This document shows, piece after piece, positions 35,356 to 44,400 of a DNA stretch of 64,000 bases; positions within the stretch are counted from its first letter, which is position 1, and each line of letters begins with the position of its first letter. This DNA comes from Saccharophagus degradans 2-40 (GTDB lineage Bacteria; Pseudomonadota; Gammaproteobacteria; Pseudomonadales; Cellvibrionaceae): the NCBI RefSeq assembly GCF_000013665.1, contig NC_007912.1, forward strand, positions 4,835,684 through 4,899,683, given 5' to 3'. The notes below the pieces were generated by a model. It did no database searches and had not been told where the DNA came from. It worked only from the letters and a program-made list of their open reading frames with translations. The position numbers and the translations under genes were made by a program.

Positions 35356-36060
35356 CTAACCTTCACCAATACCATCACAGTTACTATTTTCTCTCGACTT
35401 CTTCTGCATAACCAACCAAGCTACCAACATAGAGTTCAAATAAGCAAACAATAAAAGGCCAACTTTATTAAGAAAAATGGTTGCCGTTATGCCTTCTGTG
35501 CTTAGCGCCTGATCGATTGATGACTTTGCGTTTAACAGGTTTAGAAACGCCCACCAAAGTGCAGCCTCGGCAGTTACTATAGGGGAGCCCAAACCTCGTT
35601 CGAATTCCAATATAATTGCCGAAGATAAAGTAAAGGTTAAGAATACAACTAGAAACACGCATAGAGATAACGTTTCGAACTTACTTGCATGTAAACTATT
35701 AAGTAGCACTTTTATAGATTTTATTGCCCTTAAGTAGCGAATAATGCGCACAACTTTCGATATGCGGCCCCACCTAAGCGGATCTATAGCCGGTATTGAT
35801 GAGATTAAATCTAACCAGCCCCATTTCATGTATTCCAGTTTTGATTTTGCGGATGTGAAATTCACAATAAAATCAGCTAGAAAGAAAATACAAACTAATA
35901 AATCTACGTATTGCAGTACTTGTTTTATTTCTTCATCTGTTACTAAAAAGGATTCGATGAGTATCGCCCCCAGTACATACACACTTAAAAAGAGTAGAAC
36001 CATTTGATACAGGGCCGAACCCTTTTCTCTCACATTGGTCACGCTAAACCCCAGCCTCAT
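35356..36060 (-). CDS. Voltage-sensor/ion-channel-like protein without the K+ selectivity filter
   Basis: A 234-residue protein with the layout of a six-helix voltage-gated channel. The S3 pattern is LLVCIFFLADFIVNF and the S4-like helix RISKVVRIIRYLRAIKSIK has a basic residue at about every third position. An S5 helix, a WWAFLNLLN pore-helix-like segment and S6 (LLLFAYLNSMLVAWLV) follow. The filter TVGYGD that normally comes after the pore helix is missing; the segment reads NAKSSIDQALSTEG. It overlaps the upstream BRCT gene by 17 bases, indicating one transcript. Confidence 0.75.
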   Translation of the reverse strand: MRLGFSVTNVREKGSALYQMVLLFLSVYVLGAILIESFLVTDEEIKQVLQYVDLLVCIFFLADFIVNFTSAKSKLEYMKWGWLDLISSIPAIDPLRWGRISKVVRIIRYLRAIKSIKVLLNSLHASKFETLSLCVFLVVFLTFTLSSAIILEFERGLGSPIVTAEAALWWAFLNLLNAKSSIDQALSTEGITATIFLNKVGLLLFAYLNSMLVAWLVMQKKSRENSNCDGIGEG

Positions 36061-36649
36061 TCACCCAATGCTGCTCGCTAACAATTGCAATAGGTAAACC
36101 AGACTCTCTATACGCCATTGCCTTTTCTATTTTTCGACCAAATGTTTCGTGTGCCCAACTTTCGGTAACGTAGGTACCCAATACAAGCACATCTAATTTT
36201 TTTGTTACGCTACTAGCCACTACGCCGCCAAGTGTTTCGATAGCCGCTTGGCACTGCTTTCGGTTGCCGTAGGCGCAGGTGCCAGTAAACAAATAGGATT
36301 TACCCGCAAATTCCAATTTAGGTGCAGGGGAGCATAGAGGCAAAGCGGACGTTTTTGCTACTTCGCCAATTTCACTGCTTTCACCAGAAATCGTACGAAG
36401 TATAGTGAGTAACTCGCGCGATTCTTCTTCGTCTAGCACGCCGTCGGCTAGGGCTTCGGAAACTTTACTGAGTAGATTGAGAATAACAGGGTGTTCAGAT
36501 TGACCGTTTTGAACCAGCCAGCTCTGTAAAAACTCCGCTTCGGCTTGGTTAACATTACCATCGGCGGCAATGCCTTTACTCAAACCAATAAGGGTATCTA
36601 ATTGCCTATCGGCTATTTTATTTCTGTTGAATCTAGTAAAAATATCCAT
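36044..36649 (-). CDS. BRCT-domain protein
   Basis: A 201-residue protein. The C-terminal BRCT domain (about 112-200) has GKSYLFTGTCAYGNRKQCQAAIETLGG and VTKKLDVLVLG, the pattern of the single BRCT at the end of NAD-dependent ligases. The N-terminal part (GIAADGNVNQAEAEFL, ALADGVLDEEESRELL) repeats a short helix-loop unit with an acidic DG loop resembling TerB/EF-hand-like modules. It may bind phosphoproteins or DNA ends; the actual role is unknown. Confidence 0.85.
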   Translation of the reverse strand: MDIFTRFNRNKIADRQLDTLIGLSKGIAADGNVNQAEAEFLQSWLVQNGQSEHPVILNLLSKVSEALADGVLDEEESRELLTILRTISGESSEIGEVAKTSALPLCSPAPKLEFAGKSYLFTGTCAYGNRKQCQAAIETLGGVVASSVTKKLDVLVLGTYVTESWAHETFGRKIEKAMAYRESGLPIAIVSEQHWVNEAGV

Positions 36650-36988
36650 TTTTCTCCCTCTAGATCTAGCAAGAGCTGTGAAGCATTGCGTGGCTTATGC
36701 AAGCCGCACGAGCACCCCCCAGTAAGCGATGCCCGTACATCTAGCGGGTCATCCAACATACATTTGTGAACCAGTTATCATTTTGGAGTCTATAACAGAA
36801 ATTAAGCGGTGGAAATATGATTGGCGCGCATTTCGTTATTTACGCGTACAAAAGCGCAATATTGGTGCATGCACAACCGAAGTTTTAGGTAAGGTAGGCC
36901 ATTCGATATTTGAATGGCCTCGTACTTGTTTAGTGCTATCGCGGCTTTGCTTGTAATAAGCTCTTCCGAACTGAATTTTTAATGCGTA
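36650..36988. other. Non-coding stretch
   Basis: A 75-codon plus-strand open frame at 36729 lacks a ribosome site and known motifs, and I do not consider it a gene. Nothing else is supported. Confidence 0.35.
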
Positions 36989-37558
36989 TCAACTAAGCGC
37001 AGTTATTGGCTGCTTAGTGCAAGTAACAAGGTCTTGTTTGTAGATTTTAACTTGTAACCCTTTTAAATTGTAATCGCTTAGTAGCCTTTTAAATTTTTCG
37101 ATGCAATAGAGATTGGCCTTTCCGTTTACTATTACTTTAAATATTGGGGCGTTGTTAAGGGAATTGTCTTTAAGGTTAATAGCTATGATGCCGTCAACGA
37201 TCACTTCCGCGCTGGCCATTGTAGTGCAGTTAAATAGAAACCATTCTTCAGCATGAATAGTAATAGGTAAAAACTCACCGAAGGGTTGTAATACGTTAGC
37301 GACAAATATTTTTGTGGCGGTAGATAGCAATAAAACTCCATCCATCCAAATACCTATATCGGGCACGTGTTGTACCTCGCTTTTACCTGCAAAGTCTACT
37401 TTTATGGCTGACCAGAATTCTTTTAAGGCCATGTTGTGCTTACTAAAATCTAGAATAGATTCTAGTGTTATATTTTCGGGAAAAATATCCTCTATATCTA
37501 ACGGGCTTAAATCAATTTCTTTATAGTCGAAATCTGGTTGTAATAAAAATACATTCAT
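36989..37558 (-). CDS. Imm11/DUF1629-like protein, paralog 1
   Basis: A 189-residue soluble protein. It shares order and motifs with the divergent gene at 37801: DFDYKEI at the start, an F-W pair in ALKEFWSAIK, PDIGIWMDGVLLLS, and PFGEFLPITIHAEEWFLFNC. The segment in which a displayed residue pair is followed by a LLSxxA and a later GE.LP resembles the DUF1629/Imm11 family of immunity-like proteins. It has no toxin neighbour in view. Confidence 0.65.
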   Translation of the reverse strand: MNVFLLQPDFDYKEIDLSPLDIEDIFPENITLESILDFSKHNMALKEFWSAIKVDFAGKSEVQHVPDIGIWMDGVLLLSTATKIFVANVLQPFGEFLPITIHAEEWFLFNCTTMASAEVIVDGIIAINLKDNSLNNAPIFKVIVNGKANLYCIEKFKRLLSDYNLKGLQVKIYKQDLVTCTKQPITALS

Positions 37559-37703
37559 GATTTTTAACCTGTTTTTATAGTTAACCCGCTTCTTACTCTT
37601 ACCGTAATGTTATATTCTTTGAGTCTAGCAGGGTACTACAACTGGATTAATATTAACGGCGGCCAAATCGCCCATTAGATCGACTAATATATCGTAATAC
37701 AGC

Positions 37704-37744
37704 ATGGTCACGCCGGAAGGCGGCTTTGCCTTTTCCGGCCTACG
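37704..37744 (+). repeat. REP-like element, copy 1
   Basis: A 41-base imperfect palindrome beginning ATGGTCACGCCGGAAGGCGG and ending TTTTCCGGCCTACG. The second copy at 38398-38438 differs at only two positions. The CCGGCCTACG end is like that of enterobacterial REP sequences. The two copies flank the gene at 37801-38331. Confidence 0.85.
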
Positions 37745-37800
37745 TTGTAATGCATTATCCGCGATATGAAAACACAGTATTTCTTAGGAACCATAGATAA

Positions 37801-38331
37801 ATGGACTTGTATTTAGTTGAACAGCAAGGTTTCGATTACAAAGAGTTAGTTCTTAATGTGAACGACTTTCTTAGCTCCTTTCCCGATGAATTCAGTTATG
37901 CCGATGCCAATAATTTTGTTTATCTTAATATTAGCCTTGCTGGATTTTGGCCTCTTATGAAAACTACATTTCAGCCTCTTGAGGGTGAGAAGAATCTAAC
38001 ACCTGATATTTCAACCTGGATGCCCGACGGCACGCTGTTACTTTCACCAGAAGCAATACGATATATTGGGGATAACCTAGCCCCATATGGGGAAATTTTG
38101 CCCATTATTGTAGATGCAAAGGAATGGGCCATATTTAATTGCTTAAGTACATCTAATTTGGAGGACTTCGCTAGCGAGGATAATTCGCAAAGTTCTGCGA
38201 AGAGCATAGGTAGTAAGATGCTATTCAAATGTATAAATCCCGAAAAATATGGGCTTTATTGTAATAGTCGCTTTAAGCAGTTAATTGAAGATTACGGTTT
38301 ACACGGGTTGGAGTTCACAGCCATTGAATAA
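37801..38331 (+). CDS. Imm11/DUF1629-like protein, paralog 2
   Basis: A 176-residue soluble protein related to the divergent gene at 36989. It shows GFDYKELVL, LAGFWPLMK, PDISTWMPDGTLLLS and YGEILPIIVDAKEWAIFNC. The two proteins align over their whole length at moderate identity. The gene sits between two direct copies of a REP-like element, which could have assisted its duplication or exchange. An immunity-like role is possible but not shown. Confidence 0.65.
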   Translation: MDLYLVEQQGFDYKELVLNVNDFLSSFPDEFSYADANNFVYLNISLAGFWPLMKTTFQPLEGEKNLTPDISTWMPDGTLLLSPEAIRYIGDNLAPYGEILPIIVDAKEWAIFNCLSTSNLEDFASEDNSQSSAKSIGSKMLFKCINPEKYGLYCNSRFKQLIEDYGLHGLEFTAIE

Positions 38332-38397
38332 TAAGTTTATTTTCTTGTAATACCCAATATAGCGTCACTAAGATTGATAAAAGAATTGTAATGCAAG

Positions 38398-38438
38398 ATG
38401 GTCGCGCCGGAAGGCGGCTTCGCCTTTTCCGGCCTACG
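38398..38438 (+). repeat. REP-like element, copy 2
   Basis: Direct copy of the element at 37704-37744 with 39 of 41 identical bases. Confidence 0.85.
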
Positions 38439-38519
38439 TGTTTTACGGTTCATCGAATAGTAAAGGGCGCATATTAATTATGCGCGCGCTCAGTTTAAAT
38501 TTTTTAAGAAGTAATGCAT

Positions 38520-39191
38520 TTACTGAATAAGCTCATAACTATTCCCAAACTGCTCGGTATTAAATAAACGAAACTGCACATCAGTCATGTCTATATAGGG
38601 GAAGCGATTCTCGTACTCTTCTAGCTGTGATTTAAAAGCTTCTTTACCGTCTGGGTGGTATCGCCAAAGTGTGGGGCTGTAGGTGCAATCGAGGAAGAAA
38701 TTGCCAATAAAAACCACTTCACGCGGCCTAACAGTAAACGTTCCACCAATGGGTTTTCCTTCAGAGTAGAGCGTGTCGCGTTCTGCAGTAAGAAAGCCCA
38801 CTTTAGACACCGAATCGGCCACTTTGATGCTAAAGGCGCTTATCGCATATTCGCCCGGGGTGAGTGAATATGCGTAATTTGTAAATTGAGGGTCAACCGC
38901 CAAACGCGAGGGACTATGTAGTACAAGCGCTGGTTCAGCTTCGCTGTTAAAGGTATTCACTGGAAGCTTATCAAAGGCCAAGCTAATAAGCTGCGCATTT
39001 TCGTGGCCGCCACAACCCCACCAACGCCCCCAGTTTACATCCAGTAGTACAACACCGTTTGTAGACTTTGTGTTGGCGTATATTTCTTCGGTCACAACAC
39101 TTGTTGCCTGCATCTTTATAGGCTGTGTAACACCTGCACATGCAGATACTAAAACTGACATTGCAATTAATATGTAGTTATTTCGGTTCAT
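38520..39191 (-). CDS. Lipoprotein of unknown function
   Basis: A 223-residue lipoprotein with lipobox LVSAC (cysteine about residue 18). The mature protein has VVLLDVNWGRWWGCGGHENAQLISLAFDKL, YSLTPGEYAISAFSIKV and REVVFIGNFFLDC, which reads like a beta-sandwich domain similar to DUF2846-type periplasmic proteins, though that match is loose. Confidence 0.7.
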   Translation of the reverse strand: MNRNNYILIAMSVLVSACAGVTQPIKMQATSVVTEEIYANTKSTNGVVLLDVNWGRWWGCGGHENAQLISLAFDKLPVNTFNSEAEPALVLHSPSRLAVDPQFTNYAYSLTPGEYAISAFSIKVADSVSKVGFLTAERDTLYSEGKPIGGTFTVRPREVVFIGNFFLDCTYSPTLWRYHPDGKEAFKSQLEEYENRFPYIDMTDVQFRLFNTEQFGNSYELIQ

Positions 39192-39503
39192 GGCTTTGTT
39201 CTATCTCCTTTGTCCTTGGTAAATGTTGTGTAGCACCAACCCGCTTAACGTTGTAATTTTAATAATAAGTCATGTAATTATTTCAATCACCTAGTTTTAG
39301 CCGGAATATCAATTTATTTATTTCAACTGTTAACCATTTAAATTGGCGCGCGCGTCTACTGCGCGCATCAAAAAACGTTAAACAGTTCAACTTAACAGCT
39401 CGGCCAAACATGTTTTTTTGTTTTTGGTACGCCCGTTGCTCTAATGAATTCGAGTCTGCAAAACAGCAGACTAATTCTTACAACACTTTTTGGAGACAAA
39501 GTC
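39192..39503. other. Divergent promoter stretch
   Basis: About 310 bases between the lipoprotein and the PRC-barrel gene. A GC-rich inverted repeat (GCGCGC around 39345-39366) lies in an otherwise AT-rich background. No specific site is recognised. Confidence 0.35.
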
Positions 39504-39977
39504 ATGAAACTATCAATATCCGCATTAGCTCTTGTAGGCGCTTTAACCACTGGCACTGTGTATGCCGAAGGCCAACTAAACCAAGATACCAACCCTCAAT
39601 ATCAAGATCGCTCATCAGAGCAATTCGATGCTCGCACTGAGCTGCAACCTAAAAACTTAAGCACTAATCAAGGGCTACAAACCCCCATTCTTGCCAGCGA
39701 CTTAATTGACAAAGATGTGGAAGATTCACAAGGTCGTGAAGTGGGCGAAGTAGAAGATGTGGTTATCGACCAATCAGGCAAAGAAATGGCGCTTATAGTG
39801 GAAGTGGGCGGCTTTTTGGGAATGGGTGAAAAATCTGTTTCAATTCCAATGTCTGAACTTACTATTATCAAAAACGCCGACAATGAGCGTACCATTCAAA
39901 TCAACCACACTAAGCGCGAATTAGAATCGATGCCTACGTGGACTGAAGACAATGTAAACCAGCTTAGCTTCCGATAG
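39504..39977 (+). CDS. Exported PRC-barrel protein
   Basis: A 157-residue protein with a signal peptide (MKLSISALALVGALTTGTVYA-EGQ). The C-terminal PRC-barrel-like domain (about 70-140) has DLIDKDVEDSQGREVGEVEDVVID and GMGEKSVSIPMSELTI. GGAG lies nine bases before the ATG at 39504; the longer frame from 39444 has no such site. Exported PRC-barrel proteins are common and often stress-linked in marine bacteria. It stands alone, followed by a terminator. Confidence 0.85.
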   Translation: MKLSISALALVGALTTGTVYAEGQLNQDTNPQYQDRSSEQFDARTELQPKNLSTNQGLQTPILASDLIDKDVEDSQGREVGEVEDVVIDQSGKEMALIVEVGGFLGMGEKSVSIPMSELTIIKNADNERTIQINHTKRELESMPTWTEDNVNQLSFR

Positions 39978-39999
39978 GAATATTGACTATCGCTAGTTA

Positions 40000-40028
40000 G
40001 AGTAGCTCAAACATGGTTTGGGCTACTC
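40000..40028 (+). terminator. Terminator of the PRC-barrel gene
   Basis: GAGTAGCTCAAAC and GTTTGGGCTACTC form a 12-13-bp stem with a three-base loop, followed by CTGTTT. Confidence 0.7.
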
Positions 40029-40147
40029 CTGTTTAGCTACTTTTAAGATTATTACTACGGAAGACGCGCTAGCCTTTTCCTGTCTATCCATATTTATTAA
40101 TCTATAGTTGCTAAAATAAAACTAATTTTATCAGGTTAATTAAAAAA

Positions 40148-40166
40148 GGCTTCAACCAGTGAAGCC
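40148..40166 (-). terminator. Terminator of the chitinase gene
   Basis: On the minus strand GGCTTCA, a five-base loop and TGAAGCC are followed by TTTTTT, a classical rho-independent terminator about 85 bases after the chitinase stop. Confidence 0.8.
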
Positions 40167-40252
40167 CTTTTATGTAACATAAACAGTTCGGTTACTTTAG
40201 CTATTTATTATCTTCGCTTTCACAACTTCCATAAATTTTGCAATAACCGAAA

Positions 40253-43200
40253 CTACTGCTTTTCGTTGCCGAAACTTTCGTTAATGGCGTTGAGTAGTTG
40301 GCCGTTATCGCCGTCTATTTCCCAGGTTAGCATGCCAGCTAGATTGTATTGTTTTACGTAATCGGCTTTTGCTGCAATAGAGCGCGGCGAATCGTAGCTT
40401 ATAAATTCGCCGGTGCTGCTGTTCCAAAGGTAGGCGGCTTCGGCTATTTCGTCGTAGTGTGCGCTAAAGCCATTAATGCCTGTGCCATTGGTGCCAATAT
40501 AGTTGTCGTACAGGTCGCGGTAGTCTTGTACCCCTGCTTCCCAGGTGCCTTTTGCCGCGCCAGAAGCTTGGCCATATAGCGGGAATAAATCGCTTTTGGC
40601 AGCGTTGGTATTTTGGGTGCCTACCCAGCCGCGGCCGTAGAATGCACCACCCACGACTAATTTGGATGAAGGCACACCTGCGGTTAATAGGTTTTGCACA
40701 GACGCATGTGTGTTAAAACCTTCTCGCTCTTCGTTGTTGTTGTACAGCGGGGTGTGGTGACCCGTTGTGTTCGCCCATGCGCCCATGTAGTCGTAGCTCA
40801 TTAGGAATATGTAATCCATATACGTTGTGGCACTGGCGTAATCTACTGCTGCAATTTTTTCTGGTGCTGCACCTACGGCCGAAGTAATTTCGTATTCGCG
40901 ACCCGTTTCTTCTGCCAGCTCGTCTAATGCTGCGCGTAGGTCACGCATTAAGGCGGTATAGGCATCGCGGTCGGCAGCGGTAGATAATTCTGGGGCTGTA
41001 CCGCCGTATACAGGGTATTCCCAATCTATATCTACTCCGTCGAAGAAGTCATATTTTTTAATAAAGTTAACGGCAGATTCAACAAACACTGCGCGGTTAG
41101 CTTCATTTTTTGCCATTTCATAAAATGGGGTAGACATTGTCCAGCCGCCAATAGATGGCAATATTTTTAAATGCGGGTGCTGTGCTTTTAGTTTGCGTAG
41201 TTGCCCAAAGTTACCATTGTAATCTTGACCGGTTGTATCGTCGTACCACGTATCGCCTGGGTAAGTTTTTTCTAGGTTGGCGAAACGATCTACCAAGGTA
41301 ACTTCAAAATCTTGCTTATCTGCACACTCGCTAGCAATAGCCGCTTGCGCGCCGCCTGAGGCGTGTGGGTTATCGCCACACATTGCAATAAAGCCAAACA
41401 GTACGTGCGTAAGGTTAGACGCCGGAATATTATTTACGTGATAGTCGCGGCCATAAATGCCCCACTCTACAAAGTAAGTAACAATTATTTTATCGCTCGT
41501 CTGTTTGTAAGTGTTGTTGTACTCGCCGTAAACCACGCCAGATAAATCTGTTTCGCCGCCACCCGATGTACTTGAACTACTAGAGCTAGATGAACTGCTC
41601 GATGAACTAGTAGAACTAGAGGAGCTGCTTGTGCTCGACGTTGAACCACCAGTACTAGAAGACGAGCTACTAGAGCTTGACGACGTGCTGGAAGAAGAAC
41701 TAGACGTTGCGCCATCACTACCGCCTTGCAAAGTGATAGTTTCGCTATCGCTAGCACAGCTAACATTTATATCTTGCTGGTTACACAGTTTAACTTCAAC
41801 GCTATGAGCACCTGCGCCAGTAATAGTAATGATTTTGCTGTCGGTTTGTGCATTTTGGCCATTGGTAGTTAAGTTGGCTGAATACACTTGCTCGCCATCT
41901 AACCATAGCTGCCATTGGTTGCCGTTTGTACCCCAGTACATATTCCACGTAATAGTGACCGTTACACTGCTGCCGGTATAGCTTGTGTTCATCCAAGCTA
42001 TTGTTGGCGCAGTGGGTTGCTCTACGCTTGTTTCTGTTTCTGTTTCTGTTTCTGTTTCTGTTTCTGTTTCTGTTTCTGTTTCTGTTTCTTCAGTATCGGT
42101 ATTTTCTTCTGGGTTTTGTTCGGTGTTGTCTTCGTTATTGCCTTCTGTTTCGTCCGTTGTGTTGTCGGTTTCGCTATTGCCACCTTGCAGGCTACCAGCG
42201 TTTGCGCCGTTTAGCTCGGTGTGTAAAGTAGCCAATAAAGTAAATTGCGAATCATCTTGGCCTAGGTGCCAAAACATCGCACCGCCTAAACCTTGTTGTT
42301 TAATATAATCGGTTTTATACACCAACGATTGAGCATCGTCGTAGGTTACAAATATATTATTTTCTGCGTGATACAACCAAGGCGCTTTGGTTTGATCATC
42401 AAAGTGACGGGTATAGCCGTAGTTACCTTCTATAAGTTGTTGAATATCGTTAAAGGTAGCAATGCGTGGCTCGCCGCGCGCTTCGCAGGCTTCACAACCA
42501 ACCAATAAGCTAGCGTCACCTACATAGGGGTCACCATTTGGGGTGTTAAAGGTTTGGTATAAACCGGTGTTTGATGAACCTGTGTTAAAAAATGCACGAC
42601 CGTAAAAAGGTACGCCCATTACAATTTTTTCGCGCGGAATATCCATCATTAAATGTTGTTTAATGGCGGCATCTACGGTGAGCTCGAACGGGCTAGGAAA
42701 ACGCTCTACTATTTCTTCCCACGTTAAACCAAGGTCTGCTTCGCGCAGCGCGTTGTAAAAGCGCGGCTCTTGGTTGTTGCCGTACAGGTGTGCGTGAAAG
42801 TTAGTTTTTGTTACGCCGTTCCACGGTCCGTTTAGGTCGTAGGTCATTAAATTTATAAAGTCTAACTGTTCTACTATGGCAGCTAGCTTGCTGTAATAAC
42901 GGCTTAAAAAGAACGCACCGCCTGCGCCAGCAATGGTAACTAGCTCGCCGTTGCCGCGTGCATCCAATTGGTTGCGCATTGCTGCTAGGCCGGCAATAAA
43001 GTTATCTACATCTTCGGCGCGAGGGTATTCCCAATCTATATCTATGCCATCAAAGCCGTGTTGTTGCATAAAGGCTACACACGAGCTAACAAAATGCTCG
43101 CGGTTTGCCGGTGCAAACGCATCGCGGTAGCGGCTAACGGTTTCGGCTGCGTCGTTAGATTCTGCCCAACCCCCTACAGAAAAAAGGATTTTTAAATCGG

Positions 43201-44068
43201 CATTCCAATTTTTTAGTGCTTGTAACTCAGCAATAATTTGAGTTTCTGCGTCGGCTTTTTCTACATCTATAAAATCGCACTCTAGCTGGCTGTTAATACC
43301 AATAAATGCATAGTTAATATGGGTAAGCATTTGCGCTTGTTGCTCACCAATTGCGCTAGGCGGAAACGAACCATCTAAACTTGGCATGTAATAGCCAATA
43401 ACGCGGTAGTTATCTGTTTTGCGCTCGCCGCCTACTGCGGTGTAATCAAAGCTTGGCGCATAGACGTCGCCAATGCTGTAACCCAATTCGGCATCTACAC
43501 CCGCATTGCCACCGCCCGTGCTTGATGAACTAGAAGAGCTTGAAGAACTTGACGATGAACTAGAAGACGAACTTGAGCTACTAGAGCTTGATGATGAACT
43601 AGTACTACCCGCACCAGAGCTGCTAGATGACGAGCCGGTAGCGCCAGATGAACTAGAGCTGCTTGAAGAACTGCTAGACGAAGAAGTACTGCTTGAACTT
43701 GTTGCGCCACTGGAACTTGAGCTAGACGTAGAAGAACTGGTCGAGCTCTCTATTTCGTCAATAATAGTAATATCGCCACCGCCCGTGCTAGACGAGCTAG
43801 AGCCTGATGAGCTGCTCGAACTAGAGCCGTTTTCCACATCGATATCAACGTCAATATCTACATTTACTTCTGCTGAACCACTAGAGCTGGAAGAAGAACT
43901 GGATGTTGAACTTGTGCTAGAACTAGAGCTGGAACTGGAGCTGCTAGATGCCGACTCAGTATTTGTATTGGAACCTGCACCGGGGCTAGGGCTGTTACCG
44001 GCGCCTCCGCCACATGCAGAAAGTACGGCAACACTAAGTGCAGCCACTGCAAATTTAGTTAAATTCAT
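40253..44068 (-). CDS. chiB: Two-domain GH18 chitinase lipoprotein with polyserine linkers
   Basis: A 1271-residue lipoprotein (lipobox VLSAC). Order: polyserine-rich region (about 40-190); GH18 module one (about 206-620, catalytic GIDIDWEYP near residue 344); acidic linker with a Glu-Thr repeat (about 659-680); a beta-sandwich module with WNMYWGTNGNQWQLW (about 686-783) like the N-terminal domain of ChiA; polyserine linker (about 786-836); GH18 module two (about 842-1271, GVDIDWEYP near 1013). Both catalytic motifs keep the acid glutamate. The length and double GH18 architecture match ChiB described for S. degradans. It hydrolyses chitin at the cell surface. Confidence 0.93.
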   Translation of the reverse strand: MNLTKFAVAALSVAVLSACGGGAGNSPSPGAGSNTNTESASSSSSSSSSSSTSSTSSSSSSSSGSAEVNVDIDVDIDVENGSSSSSSSGSSSSSTGGGDITIIDEIESSTSSSTSSSSSSGATSSSSTSSSSSSSSSSSSSGATGSSSSSSGAGSTSSSSSSSSSSSSSSSSSSSSSSSSSSSTGGGNAGVDAELGYSIGDVYAPSFDYTAVGGERKTDNYRVIGYYMPSLDGSFPPSAIGEQQAQMLTHINYAFIGINSQLECDFIDVEKADAETQIIAELQALKNWNADLKILFSVGGWAESNDAAETVSRYRDAFAPANREHFVSSCVAFMQQHGFDGIDIDWEYPRAEDVDNFIAGLAAMRNQLDARGNGELVTIAGAGGAFFLSRYYSKLAAIVEQLDFINLMTYDLNGPWNGVTKTNFHAHLYGNNQEPRFYNALREADLGLTWEEIVERFPSPFELTVDAAIKQHLMMDIPREKIVMGVPFYGRAFFNTGSSNTGLYQTFNTPNGDPYVGDASLLVGCEACEARGEPRIATFNDIQQLIEGNYGYTRHFDDQTKAPWLYHAENNIFVTYDDAQSLVYKTDYIKQQGLGGAMFWHLGQDDSQFTLLATLHTELNGANAGSLQGGNSETDNTTDETEGNNEDNTEQNPEENTDTEETETETETETETETETETETSVEQPTAPTIAWMNTSYTGSSVTVTITWNMYWGTNGNQWQLWLDGEQVYSANLTTNGQNAQTDSKIITITGAGAHSVEVKLCNQQDINVSCASDSETITLQGGSDGATSSSSSSTSSSSSSSSSSTGGSTSSTSSSSSSTSSSSSSSSSSSSSTSGGGETDLSGVVYGEYNNTYKQTSDKIIVTYFVEWGIYGRDYHVNNIPASNLTHVLFGFIAMCGDNPHASGGAQAAIASECADKQDFEVTLVDRFANLEKTYPGDTWYDDTTGQDYNGNFGQLRKLKAQHPHLKILPSIGGWTMSTPFYEMAKNEANRAVFVESAVNFIKKYDFFDGVDIDWEYPVYGGTAPELSTAADRDAYTALMRDLRAALDELAEETGREYEITSAVGAAPEKIAAVDYASATTYMDYIFLMSYDYMGAWANTTGHHTPLYNNNEEREGFNTHASVQNLLTAGVPSSKLVVGGAFYGRGWVGTQNTNAAKSDLFPLYGQASGAAKGTWEAGVQDYRDLYDNYIGTNGTGINGFSAHYDEIAEAAYLWNSSTGEFISYDSPRSIAAKADYVKQYNLAGMLTWEIDGDNGQLLNAINESFGNEKQ
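42030..42089 (-). repeat. Hexanucleotide microsatellite inside the chitinase gene
   Basis: Ten tandem copies of GTTTCT (plus-strand reading) encode the Glu-Thr repeat in the linker between chitinase modules. Because the unit is six bases, copy-number change alters linker length but keeps the frame. Confidence 0.9.
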
Positions 44069-44400
44069 CGCGCCAAAAACCTCATAAAGAAAAGATATGT
44101 CATATGGCGCACAGGTTACGGTTTAAGCTTAGGCGGCGGTATTCACCAAAAGACCACTAAATGGCCTAGGCCATTTTGCTATGTGAAGAATTACACATCT
44201 TAGAAAACAAGCGGTTGCATCTAAAAACCAAGCTAGTTAATGCATTAGGTGTGGCTTTATGGCACGGGGAGATTTATTTGTTTGTGCCTGCTGTGGTAGT
44301 TTACGGCTACGCCTAATTAGGCCAACCCAATAACCAGCCCTTTAATCGGCCCATTAACTACCCCAGCAACCGCACCAGTAACCACACCAGTAACCACACT
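44069..44400. other. Divergent promoter stretch
   Basis: About 330 bases between the chitinase and the metallopeptidase genes. A short direct repeat (CCAGTAACCACA twice) ends directly before the metallopeptidase start. No operator is recognised. Confidence 0.35.

Noticed and set aside
36729-36956. 75-codon plus-strand frame between the BRCT gene and an immunity-like gene
   Set aside because: No ribosome site, no recognised motif, low-complexity basic/aromatic composition typical of chance frames.
43495-44087. Long plus-strand open frame antisense to the chitinase N-terminus, rich in Glu and Leu
   Set aside because: It is the complement of the polyserine linkers; mixed serine codons read backwards give Glu/Leu/Asp runs. 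No ribosome site or family pattern.
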